Part shown: positions 7,769 to 13,982 of the stretch, piece after piece
How positions within the stretch are numbered: position 1 is the stretch's first letter
How the letters are laid out: every line of letters begins with the position of its first letter
Assembly: GCA_900768535.1 (NCBI GenBank)
Contig: CAAGDE010000025.1
Span: 1-15,790, forward strand
Direction of reading: 5' to 3'
DNA: 15,790 nt
Origin: Clostridia bacterium
Lineage (GTDB): Bacteria; Bacillota; Clostridia; Oscillospirales; CAG-272
Notes under the pieces: model-generated
The model's input: the letters and a program-made list of their open reading frames with translations, nothing else
Databases searched by the model: none
Told to the model about the DNA's origin: nothing
Position numbers and translations under genes: made by a program

Positions 7769-7797
7769 TTGCGTTTTCCCGAAAAAAATGATATAAT
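7769..7797 (+). promoter_or_regulatory. Promoter of the epimerase-like gene
   Basis: TTGCGT (7769-7774), a 17-base spacer and a perfect TATAAT (7792-7797) lie about 33 bases before the start codon at 7831. With the promoter at 7638-7666 it makes a divergent pair with roughly 100 bases between the -35 boxes. Confidence 0.8.
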
Positions 7798-7830
7798 GAA
7801 ACCATCAATCATGAAAGCTGAGGTAACACG

Positions 7831-8799
7831 ATGAAACTGAGTGTTCTTGCAAATCTGTACGGCAAAAAATCTCTTGACGAAACGCTCCGGATCCTTACCG
7901 GGCTGGGGATTCATACCGTTGAGCTTGGCGCCGGCGGCTACCCCGGAAAGGCGCACTGCAACCCCGCAGAACTGCTCGCCGATGATGCCAAATATCGGGA
8001 ATTCATGAATACCCTGAAAAAATATGACGTCACCGTCTGCGCACTCTCCGCGCACGGCAATGCCCTGCACCCCAACCGGGCACTGGCAAAGCAGTATGAC
8101 GAGGACTTCCGCAACGCCGTCCTGCTTGCCGAAAAAATGGGCGTCGATACGGTCATCACCTTCTCCGGCTGCCCCGGCGACAGCGAAGGCTCCAAGTACC
8201 CGAACTGGGTCACCTGCCCCTGGCCGGAGGACTTTCTGGAGATTCTCAACTGGCAGTGGAACGAAAAGCTGATCCCCTACTGGAAGGATGCCGGCGCGTT
8301 TGCCGAGGCACACCATGTCCCGCACATCGCCTTTGAAATGCACCCCGGCTTCTGCGTCTACAATGCGGAGTCGCTCCTGAAGCTCCGTGCGGCAGTCGGT
8401 CCCGTCATCGGCGCAAACTTCGACCCCTCCCACCTCATCTGGCAGGGCGTGGACCCCGTTGCCGCCATCCGCGCGCTTGCCGGTGCCATCTACCACGTCC
8501 ATGCCAAGGATACAAAAATCGATCCCTATAACACCGCCGTCAACGGCGTCCTTGACACCAAGCACTACAGCGACGAGCTGCACCGCTCCTGGGTCTTCCG
8601 CACCGTCGGCTACGGCAACGGCGAAACCTACTGGCGCGACCTCGTCTCCAACCTCCGCCTCTGCGGCTATGACCGCGTCCTCTCCATCGAGCATGAGGAC
8701 AGCGTCATGACCATCGACGAAGGGCTCAAAAAAGCCATCACCTTCCTCTCCCCCATCCTGATCACCGAAGAAAAACCCACCACCATGTCCTGGGCTTGA
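7831..8799 (+). CDS. Sugar phosphate isomerase/epimerase (xylose isomerase-like TIM barrel)
   Basis: A 322-residue cytoplasmic protein of the AP endonuclease 2/xylose isomerase-like TIM-barrel superfamily. Candidate metal ligands sit at the ends of predicted strands: E169 in FEMHPGF, D198 and H201 in NFDPSHL, H224 and D227 in HVHAKDT, and E287 in SIEHED. The N-terminus MKLSVLANLYGKKSLDETL and the GIHTVELGAGGYPG strand-loop are typical of sugar or polyol isomerases of this group. The exact substrate cannot be read. GAGGT lies about 8 bases before the ATG, behind a good promoter. It converges on the GH4 gene, with which it probably shares a carbohydrate pathway. Its stop is followed within 8 bases by the end of a palindromic repeat. 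Confidence 0.9.
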   Translation: MKLSVLANLYGKKSLDETLRILTGLGIHTVELGAGGYPGKAHCNPAELLADDAKYREFMNTLKKYDVTVCALSAHGNALHPNRALAKQYDEDFRNAVLLAEKMGVDTVITFSGCPGDSEGSKYPNWVTCPWPEDFLEILNWQWNEKLIPYWKDAGAFAEAHHVPHIAFEMHPGFCVYNAESLLKLRAAVGPVIGANFDPSHLIWQGVDPVAAIRALAGAIYHVHAKDTKIDPYNTAVNGVLDTKHYSDELHRSWVFRTVGYGNGETYWRDLVSNLRLCGYDRVLSIEHEDSVMTIDEGLKKAITFLSPILITEEKPTTMSWA

Positions 8800-8807
8800 C
8801 GGGGAGC

Positions 8808-9024
8808 GAAGACCTTGGGGCGCTGCCCCAAACCCCGCTTAGAACCTTCTTTCGGAGAAGGTTCTAAGGACTCCAAGAACTTCACCGCAAAGGGCACCCG
8901 TAGAGGTAGTGCGTAATTGGTACGTACTGCGTTTTCGGGTGCCCTTTGCGGTGAAGCTTTGGAATTCTTGGGACTTTTCCGGAAGGAGGTTCTAAGCGGG
9001 GTTTGGGGTAGTGCCTCAAAATCT
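8808..9024 (+). repeat. Palindromic intergenic repeat, copy A
   Basis: About 214 bases with inverted-repeat ends and nested hairpins: TTGGGGC/GCCCCAA (8815-8831), a 13-base perfect stem with loop TTCGG (8838-8850 with 8856-8868), and a 21-base perfect stem (8880-8900 with 8936-8956) around a 35-base loop. The right end (8988-9024) mirrors the left but is more degenerate, with G-T pairs in place of G-C. It starts 8 bases after the epimerase stop. Short reading frames in it (peptides such as SKRGLGQRPKV) are by-products of repeat conservation. A non-autonomous MITE-like element or a REP-like RNA structure are both possible. Confidence 0.85.
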
Positions 9025-9116
9025 TCGCCTTCGCTTCGCTCGGATTATTTTTTTGGAGGGAAGGAACGAGAGGCAATCGGTTTCCGACTGTTGCCAACGC
9101 GGGGACTGTGATGTAA

Positions 9117-9330
9117 AACCTTAGGGCGCCGCTCCAAGACCCGCTTAGAATCCTCTTTCGGAAAAGGCTCCAAGAATTCCCAAGCTTCACTGCACAGGGC
9201 ACCCGAAACGCAGTACGTATCAATCACGTACCGCCTCACGGGTGCCCTGTGCAGTGAAGTTCTGGGAGTTCTTAGAACCCTCTCCGAAAGAGGGTTCTAA
9301 GCGGGGTTTGGGGCAGCGCCCCAAGGTCTC
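9117..9330 (-). repeat. Palindromic intergenic repeat, copy B (inverted)
   Basis: This is the reverse complement of copy A at about the same length. Its right 90 bases (9239-9328), reverse-complemented, differ from 8811-8900 at only six positions. The nested stems persist: a 21-base perfect stem (9185-9205 with 9239-9259), a 13-base stem with loop CCGAA (9271-9283 with 9289-9301) and GCCCCAA/TTGGGGC (9308-9324). Its outer end runs into the GH4 stop codon, sharing bases with it. The left end (9117-9170) is the degenerate one, equivalent to the right end of copy A. The 92 bases between the copies (9025-9116) hold no gene. Confidence 0.85.
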
Positions 9331-10648
9331 ACACCACCGGATACCCCGCCTTCGTATGCGATTCGATCAGGTCGTTGCAGAGGGAGACGATTTCGTCGGT
9401 AGAGAGGGACGCGGCGGTGTGCGGCTCCATCATGGCAGCCTGATAGATCAGCTCCTTTTTTCCGGTGCGGGCGGCTTCAATCGTCAGCATCTGCGGGTAA
9501 ATGTTGGAGGAGTTCATGGCGGCAAGCTGGAGCGGAAGCGCCCCGACATAGGTCGGCGTCACGCCGCTCCTGTCCACCAGGCAGGGCACCTCAACACAGG
9601 CGTCCGCAGGCAGATTGGAGATCAGACCGTGGTTGATGACGTTTCCGCCGATCTTGTACGGCACCCCGGTGGTAATTGCCTCCATAATGTGGGAGGCATA
9701 CTCGCGGGAACGGGTGAAATTCACCGCACCGCCAGCCATCAGCTCCTCCTTCTGCTGTTCCCACCTGGCAATCTGATTGATACAGCGGCGGGGATATTCA
9801 TCCAGAGGAATATTGAACCTTTCGATCAGATCGTCGCGGTTCGGCTTGATGTAAAAGGGGTTGTACTCCGCGTTGTGCTCACTGCTCTCCGTGCAGTAAT
9901 AGCCCAGCTTGTCGATGTAGTCAAAGCGAACCATGTCGTTGTGCTTTTCGGTTGCGTTCTTCTCCTTGGCGCGGCGGCGGATCTCCGGATAAAGATCGTT
10001 CCCGTCCCGGTCGCGGATTTCCAAAAGCCACGCCATGTGGTTGATGCCGGCAATCTTCGTCTCACACCCCTCCAGCTTTTCCTCCATCCCCACATGATTC
10101 AGCAGATCCCGCGCGCAGACCTGCACACTGTGGCAGAGTCCCACCGTTTTGACCCCGGTGTAGCGCTGCATATAGCCCGACAGAATCGCCATCGGATTGG
10201 TGTAGTTGAGGAACCACGCATCCGGACAGACCTCCTCAATGTCGCGGGCAAAATCCTTCAGAACATGGATCGTCCGCAGTCCCCGGAAGATGCCGCCGAT
10301 TCCCAGCGTGTCGGCAATGGTCTGCCGCAGACCGTACTTCTTCGGCACCTCAAAGTCGATGATGGTGCAGGGATCGTAAAGCCCCACTTGAATCGCGTTG
10401 ACGACAAAATCCGCCCCGCGAAGCGCAGCCTTGCGGTTCTCCACCCCAAGATATTTGCGCACGGTCGCCCTGCCGCCGTTGAGACTCTCGTTCATTTTTG
10501 TGATCAGGAGATAAGATTCCTCCAGGCGCTCCCCGTTGATGTCGTAAAGAGCAATCTCCATGTCGTGGAATTCCTCGCACAGCATGGTGTCGCCGATGAC
10601 GTTTTTCGAAAATACGGTGCTTCCCGCGCCCATAAAGGTCAGTTTCAT
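9329..10648 (-). CDS. Glycoside hydrolase family 4 (alpha-galactosidase/alpha-glucosidase-like)
   Basis: A 439-residue NAD- and metal-dependent glycosidase of family GH4, which cleaves glycosides by an oxidation-elimination route. Visible are the N-terminal dinucleotide-binding loop MGAGSTVF (6-13), LNYTNPMAILSG (147-158), the metal-site motif CHSV (172-175) and INHMAW (202-207). CHSV is the form usually linked with alpha-galactosidase and related alpha-glycosidases, whereas 6-phospho-beta-glucosidases tend to have CNVP; the substrate is inferred only from this. The frame is open far upstream, but the ATG at 10648 has GGAGGAAG before it and starts the Rossmann fold. No signal peptide, so it acts on imported sugars. 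It is divergent from an AraC regulator, its likely controller. Confidence 0.93.
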   Translation of the reverse strand: MKLTFMGAGSTVFSKNVIGDTMLCEEFHDMEIALYDINGERLEESYLLITKMNESLNGGRATVRKYLGVENRKAALRGADFVVNAIQVGLYDPCTIIDFEVPKKYGLRQTIADTLGIGGIFRGLRTIHVLKDFARDIEEVCPDAWFLNYTNPMAILSGYMQRYTGVKTVGLCHSVQVCARDLLNHVGMEEKLEGCETKIAGINHMAWLLEIRDRDGNDLYPEIRRRAKEKNATEKHNDMVRFDYIDKLGYYCTESSEHNAEYNPFYIKPNRDDLIERFNIPLDEYPRRCINQIARWEQQKEELMAGGAVNFTRSREYASHIMEAITTGVPYKIGGNVINHGLISNLPADACVEVPCLVDRSGVTPTYVGALPLQLAAMNSSNIYPQMLTIEAARTGKKELIYQAAMMEPHTAASLSTDEIVSLCNDLIESHTKAGYPVV

Positions 10649-10702
10649 GATCGCTTCCTCCGTTATGGTTGTGTTTTTCCCCGCTCCCCGCAGGTTTTCT
10701 TT

Positions 10703-10731
10703 ATGATACCGCATTTTTTTCATTTTGTCCA
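10703..10731 (-). promoter_or_regulatory. Promoter of the GH4 gene
   Basis: On the minus strand, TGGACA (10726-10731), a 17-base spacer and TATCAT (10703-10708) form a promoter with one mismatch in each box, about 55 bases before the start codon. Being less perfect than its divergent partner, it is a good candidate for activation by the AraC-type protein. Confidence 0.7.
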
Positions 10732-10757
10732 TTGCATAACGGAAAAAAATATGGTAT
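10706..10757. promoter_or_regulatory. Dyad-symmetric divergent promoter region
   Basis: The 15 bases 10706-10720 and 10743-10757 are inverted repeats matching at 13 of 15 positions. Their centre falls exactly between the two -35 boxes (10731/10732), so the promoters of GH4 and the AraC gene are near mirror images sharing one upstream border. The arms contain runs of seven A or T. A regulator placed at the centre would touch both promoters at once. Confidence 0.55.
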
Positions 10758-10760
10758 AAT
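10732..10760 (+). promoter_or_regulatory. Promoter of the AraC-family regulator gene
   Basis: TTGCAT (10732-10737), a 17-base spacer and a perfect TATAAT (10755-10760) lie about 29 bases before the start codon at 10790. Its -35 box directly abuts that of the GH4 promoter on the other strand. Confidence 0.8.
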
Positions 10761-10789
10761 GGAACTACTTTCCCCCGGAGGTGCCGAAA

Positions 10790-11590
10790 ATGCAGGAAGC
10801 AAACCAAAAATCGGACATTCTTCTGATCAATCGTCATTTCAGCGATCTCAACCCGATCGTGGCAGGTCAGGAGCGCTGCGCCCCGGATCACAGGTTCGGA
10901 CCGGCGGTGCGAAGGTATACCCTGCTGCACTGCGTCCTGTCCGGAAAAGGAACCTACACCTGCGGCGGCGTGACCTATCCGGTGACATCAGGACAGATCT
11001 TCCGCATCCTGCCCGGAGAGGAAACGGTCTACATGGCGGACAGCCGGGATCCGTGGCACTACTGCTGGATCGGCTTTGACGGCAGGCTGTCCGAGCGGAT
11101 GCGGGAGCTGCCCCCGGTCTTCCCTGCGTCGACAGCCGTTACCACGGTCTTCCGCCTCGTCACCGAGCAGTCCGGCGCATCCGAATACGGCATCGCATCC
11201 AGCCTGTTTCGCCTGTACGATGCGCTGTTTTCCGGGCAGGAACCAAGCTCAAATGAATATGTACGGCGAATCCGGAGCTTCATTGAAGCCATGTATATGC
11301 GGAAGATCAGCATTGAAGATCTGGCAGGACAACTGCACCTGAACCGGCGGTATCTAACCCGCCTGTTCCACGGGGAAACAGGCATGAGCATCCGCGACTA
11401 TCTGCTGAATACACGAATGCGGGAGGCAGTCGAATGTCTGCGCGCAGGGCTTTCGGTCGGAGAAACGGCGGAGCGTTGCGGATACGAGGATATGTTCCTG
11501 TTCTCCAAGCTGTTCAAAAAGCAATTCGGGGTCAGCCCCGCAAACTGGAAAAATACAGAAAAGAAAGCAACCACAGGAGGCTTGTCATGA
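10790..11590 (+). CDS. AraC family transcriptional regulator
   Basis: A 266-residue regulator. The N-terminal half (about 30-100) is a cupin-type sensing domain: LLHCVLSGKGTYTCGG, then GQIFRILPGEETVY, then the family-typical DPWHYCWIGFDG. The C-terminal part is the double helix-turn-helix: first unit around ISIEDLAGQLHLNRRYLTRL (173-192), second around LSVGETAERCGYEDMFLFSK (221-240), ending in the hallmark FKKQFGVSPANW (242-253). It most likely senses a sugar and controls the divergent GH4 gene. A GTG at 10781 could extend the frame by three codons, but GGAGG at 10777-10781 serves the ATG at 10790 with 8-base spacing, so that start is preferred. Its stop overlaps the next gene's start by 4 bases. 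Confidence 0.94.
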   Translation: MQEANQKSDILLINRHFSDLNPIVAGQERCAPDHRFGPAVRRYTLLHCVLSGKGTYTCGGVTYPVTSGQIFRILPGEETVYMADSRDPWHYCWIGFDGRLSERMRELPPVFPASTAVTTVFRLVTEQSGASEYGIASSLFRLYDALFSGQEPSSNEYVRRIRSFIEAMYMRKISIEDLAGQLHLNRRYLTRLFHGETGMSIRDYLLNTRMREAVECLRAGLSVGETAERCGYEDMFLFSKLFKKQFGVSPANWKNTEKKATTGGLS

Positions 11591-11796
11591 AGGTCAGTGA
11601 AGTGGATTTCGGAAGCTACGAGTACGTAAGAATCGCGGTCCTGCGCCGGATCGGTCCGGAGTATTGCGCGGCGCACGCAGAAGATTACGTCAAACGGACA
11701 TATGGGGAAATGGAACTGAGCGAGGAGAACGCCGTCACCTGTGCGGACGGCTGGCTGACACTGAAGCTGGCGGAAAGCACCCCCGGCGGACGTTGA
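11587..11796 (+). CDS. Small protein of unknown function, coupled to the AraC gene
   Basis: A 69-residue, acidic-to-neutral soluble protein starting MKVSEVDFGSYEYVRIAVLRR. The case for a real gene is strong: a perfect AGGAGG (11575-11580) six bases before the ATG, and an ATGA overlap with the AraC stop. I do not recognise a family. It has no signal peptide, membrane segment or metal motif; the middle (YCAAHAEDYVKRTYGEMEL) looks helical, and the C-terminus GWLTLKLAE looks like a beta strand. The same frame is open upstream inside the AraC gene without a better start. Its place suggests a partner or modulator of the regulator, or a small part of the sugar locus; this is inference only. Confidence 0.75.
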   Translation: MKVSEVDFGSYEYVRIAVLRRIGPEYCAAHAEDYVKRTYGEMELSEENAVTCADGWLTLKLAESTPGGR

Positions 11797-11819
11797 ATTC
11801 CGCACACAAATCAACATAC

Positions 11820-11877
11820 GAAAAAAGAAAAAAGCAGAAAAAAGAAAAAACAGGAAAAAGAAAAAAGCAGAAAAAAA
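11820..11877. repeat. A-rich imperfect tandem repeat
   Basis: Three and a half units of roughly 17 bases, pattern A6-G-A6-GCAG, run almost without C or T on the plus strand. On the minus strand the tract is T-rich and directly follows the hairpin at 11878-11909, so it extends that terminator's U tract. The repeat probably varies in copy number by slippage. Confidence 0.7.
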
Positions 11878-11909
11878 TCAGCCTGCCCCAATCAACAGAG
11901 GCAGGCTGA
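11871..11909 (-). terminator. Intrinsic terminator downstream of the spore protein gene
   Basis: TCAGCCTGCC (11878-11887) and GGCAGGCTGA (11900-11909) form a perfect 10-base stem with a 12-base loop. On the minus strand it is followed by seven T and then more T-rich sequence, a very strong Rho-independent terminator. It lies about 120 bases after the spore protein stop (12028), leaving an unusually long 3' untranslated stretch (11910-12027) in which I see no gene. Confidence 0.88.
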
Positions 11910-12027
11910 CGACCGTTATACCATGCCCCACAGCATCCTGCGGGAGCCGGCAGAACCGGTCATGGGAACCGACAGGAGAAGATCAACGTCCCCCCGCCGG
12001 CGAAAGCAATCCCTTTTGGGTCAACCC

Positions 12028-12225
12028 TTATTTCGTCTTAATGGAGTTCTCGTAGGACTCGATCATCTTCTTGACCATCTGTCCGCCGACCGAACCAGCC
12101 TGCTTCGCGGTAATGTCACCGTTGTAGCCCTGCTTGAGGTTCACACCGACTTCGCTTGCGGCTTCCATCTTGAATCTCTCCAGCGCTTCCTTTGCTTCCG
12201 GAACCATAGCCTTGTTGCTTGCCAT
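12028..12225 (-). CDS. Alpha/beta-type small acid-soluble spore protein
   Basis: A 65-residue DNA-binding protein that coats and protects the chromosome in dormant spores and is degraded during germination. It matches the family from end to end: MASNKAMVPEAKEALERFK, then the germination-protease site region MEAASEVGVNL (predicted cut after E25), then GYNGDITAKQAGSVGGQMVK (33-52). The upstream-extended frame is rejected because AGAGGAGA lies just before the ATG at 12225 and family members start there. Such genes are normally read by the forespore sigma factor G; I could not find a convincing sigma-G promoter in the upstream 400 bases. A perfect 8-base hairpin lies immediately before the ribosome site. 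Confidence 0.96.
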   Translation of the reverse strand: MASNKAMVPEAKEALERFKMEAASEVGVNLKQGYNGDITAKQAGSVGGQMVKKMIESYENSIKTK

Positions 12226-12244
12226 TCTTTTGTTCTCCTCTTCT

Positions 12245-12267
12245 GAACGGTCTGCCCGTGACCGTTC
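12245..12267 (-). promoter_or_regulatory. Leader hairpin before the spore protein ribosome site
   Basis: GAACGGTC (12245-12252) and GACCGTTC (12260-12267) form a perfect 8-base stem with a 7-base loop, a few bases upstream of the spore protein's ribosome site and inside its probable leader. It could stabilise the spore mRNA or tune its translation; it does not cover the ribosome site. Confidence 0.5.
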
Positions 12268-12578
12268 ACAAGCGTGAGCGATCATGTATCAGCCATTCGT
12301 TTATCTATATCCTTGAGCGCGGTTTCCCGCCGCTCTGTTACTATTGTTCGCCGCATACGGTCTTTTATGAATGGAAAAATTTTGACACCGTCAGGCGATT
12401 TTCGGCGATTTATCGGTTCCGTAAAGGTCTGAATTGACCTGACAGATACGCGAAAACCCGATCATCTTCCGACCGCCGCTGACAACCGTCATCCTGCTGA
12501 TCTCCGACCGCATCCTTTGAATTATGTTTCATGAACCGCAAACTTCCGATCCCGGAAGCCTTATTTTTTTGAAAGGTA
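12268..12578. other. Gene-free divergent region between spore protein and hom
   Basis: No open frame with a plausible start was found here on either strand. It contains a GC-rich hairpin at about 12315-12335, a small hairpin AGGTC-TGAATT-GACCT near 12425-12440, and the terminator-like hairpin at 12543-12570. A TTGACA at 12382-12387 has no good -10 partner. The spore protein promoter must lie in or near this stretch but could not be assigned. Confidence 0.5.
12543..12570 (+). terminator. Terminator-like hairpin upstream of the hom promoter
   Basis: CTTCCG (12543-12548) and CGGAAG (12553-12558) pair around a 4-base loop, followed by CCTTA and seven or more T on the plus strand. It ends nine bases before the hom -35 box. 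No plus-strand gene precedes it, so it may insulate hom from read-through or end an unseen small RNA. Confidence 0.45.
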
Positions 12579-12607
12579 TTGCAAACGGGAGGGGAATGTG
12601 GTATAAT
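12579..12607 (+). promoter_or_regulatory. Promoter of hom
   Basis: TTGCAA (12579-12584), a 17-base spacer and a perfect TATAAT (12602-12607) lie 36 bases before the start codon at 12644. The short leader leaves no room for a riboswitch or T-box. Confidence 0.82.
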
Positions 12608-12643
12608 GAGAGGAAGAAAGGCAGAGAGAGAGAGGATCATGGA

Positions 12644-13855
12644 ATGACTGAGATTGCGTTGCTTGGATTCGGCGTTGTGGGGTCGGGAACGGCGGAAGTA
12701 CTGACCGAGAACCGCGCGCTGATTTCCGCCCGGCTGGGGGAAGAGATTGATATCAGATATATACTGGATCTGCGGGACTTCCCGGATCACCCGCTGGGAG
12801 ATCGTGTGGTGCACGATTTTGAGACGATCCTGAACGATCCGGAGATTCGGATTGTCGCTGAGATGATGGGCGGAGCGCATCCCGCCTACGACTTCACCCG
12901 AGCGGCGCTGGAGGCGGGCAAAAGCGTGGTGACCTCCAACAAGGAGGTGGTGGCGACCTACGGTGCCGAGCTGTTGGAAATTGCCCGCGAACACGGCGTG
13001 TTTTACCTGTTTGAAGCAAGCGTGGGCGGCGGAATTCCGATCATCCGACCTCTGCAGAATGACCTGTCATCAAACCGCATTCTGTCGGTGGACGGCATTC
13101 TCAACGGCACGACCAATTTTATTCTGACAGAGATGCGGCAGTCCGGCGCTTCCTTTGCCTCCGCACTGGCGGACGCACAGAAGCGCGGTTACGCCGAGGC
13201 GAATCCTGCCGCAGACGTGGAGGGCTTGGACGCCGCACGCAAGATCGTCATTCTGGCGGCGCTATCCTTCGGCGTTCTGCTCTCCCCCGCCAAAATCCCG
13301 GTCACCGGCATTGCCGCGCTGACTGCAGAGCAGACCGAGGTGGCGGAAGCCCTAGGATGTGCCGTGCGGCTCATCGGTCACACCGAGCGCATCGGCGACC
13401 GCGTCCTGGCGCTGGTCTCCCCGCACCTGGTTCCCGCCTCCAACCCGCTGTGCCACGTGGACGGCGTTTACAACGGCATTCTTGTGGACGGAAATATGCT
13501 GGGACGGGCGTTCTTCTACGGTGCAGGTGCCGGAAAGCTGCCGACCGCCAGCGCGGTGGTCGCGGACATTCTGAACGCGGCGGCGCCCGGCGAACCGGTC
13601 CGGCTTCCCGCATGGCGCGTGGCAGAGGACGGCGACTATGCCCCGGCGGACGAACGGCGGGTGCGGCGTTGCTTCGTCCTCTCCGGCTGTGCAGCCTGCG
13701 CCGAGAAGACCAAGCCTTATTTCGGCTATGAGACCTGCGTGGTGCGCCCCGGCAGCTTCGCCTTCCTCAGCCGCCCCATGACCGACAAAGAAGCCGCCCA
13801 AGCCCTCCGCGACTGCACCAAGCCCCTTCTCTGGACGCTCCCCGTCCTGGATTGA
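12644..13855 (+). CDS. hom: Homoserine dehydrogenase, ACT-poor form
   Basis: This enzyme reduces aspartate semialdehyde to homoserine with NAD(P)H, the branch point to threonine and methionine. The 403-residue protein shows the nucleotide-binding loop LGFGVVGSG (7-15), TSNKEVVA (97-104), NGTTNFILTEM (154-164) and the family signature GYAEANPAADVEGLDAARK (182-200), with D196 and K200 in the active-site helix. The C-terminal 65-70 residues only faintly resemble the latter half of an ACT domain, and the usual RPGVLA-type start of ACT is missing, so feedback control by threonine may be reduced or absent. The ATG at 12644 is chosen over upstream codons because AGAGGA lies seven bases before it; an ATG at 12639 stops after two codons. 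Confidence 0.94.
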   Translation: MTEIALLGFGVVGSGTAEVLTENRALISARLGEEIDIRYILDLRDFPDHPLGDRVVHDFETILNDPEIRIVAEMMGGAHPAYDFTRAALEAGKSVVTSNKEVVATYGAELLEIAREHGVFYLFEASVGGGIPIIRPLQNDLSSNRILSVDGILNGTTNFILTEMRQSGASFASALADAQKRGYAEANPAADVEGLDAARKIVILAALSFGVLLSPAKIPVTGIAALTAEQTEVAEALGCAVRLIGHTERIGDRVLALVSPHLVPASNPLCHVDGVYNGILVDGNMLGRAFFYGAGAGKLPTASAVVADILNAAAPGEPVRLPAWRVAEDGDYAPADERRVRRCFVLSGCAACAEKTKPYFGYETCVVRPGSFAFLSRPMTDKEAAQALRDCTKPLLWTLPVLD

Positions 13856-13887
13856 CCCCCCAACGGTTTAACGACACACCCCCTCAA

Positions 13888-13966
13888 TTAAAGTTTTTGA
13901 AGATCCCTGAGAAACTTTTTCCAAAAAGTTTCCAAGGCAGGTTTTGGGGCAGCGCCCCAAGGTCTT
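13888..13966. repeat. Related palindromic repeat between hom and the Lgt-like gene
   Basis: The right part shares the end of copies A and B: TTGGGGC/GCCCCAA (13944-13960) followed by GGTCTT. The left part differs: a perfect 10-base stem GAAACTTTTT/AAAAAGTTTC (13911-13920 with 13923-13932) and an upstream AAAGTTT (13890-13896) able to pair with the same segment. It fills most of the 127 bases between the genes and ends just before the next ribosome site. No separate promoter was seen, so hom may read through into the next pair. Confidence 0.7.
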
Positions 13967-13982
13967 AAAAGGAGATGAAACC

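Noticed and set aside
7432..8694. 420-codon minus-strand frame across the divergent promoter region and the epimerase gene
   Set aside because: It runs antisense to the epimerase, through two promoters and into the PHP gene in the wrong frame; no motif or start supports it.
8667..9330. Short open frames giving similar peptides (e.g. FLEPSPKEGSKRGLGQRPKV) on both strands
   Set aside because: They are translations of the arms of the palindromic repeat, lack ribosome sites and occur in both orientations; DNA repeat conservation explains the peptide similarity.
8808..9330. Insertion sequence or CRISPR interpretation of the repeats
   Set aside because: There is no transposase gene, no clear target-site duplication and no regular spacer pattern; two inverted palindromic units fit a REP- or MITE-like repeat better.
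11434..11586. Upstream extension of the 69-residue gene inside the AraC gene
   Set aside because: No ribosome site precedes the upstream ATG, while AGGAGG lies at the right distance from 11587 with an ATGA overlap.
11926..11973. 15-codon minus-strand frame after the spore protein gene
   Set aside because: It has no ribosome site and is too short to support without expression data.
12382..12410. Perfect TTGACA -35 box on the plus strand
   Set aside because: No acceptable -10 box lies 16-18 bases downstream, so a promoter is not called.
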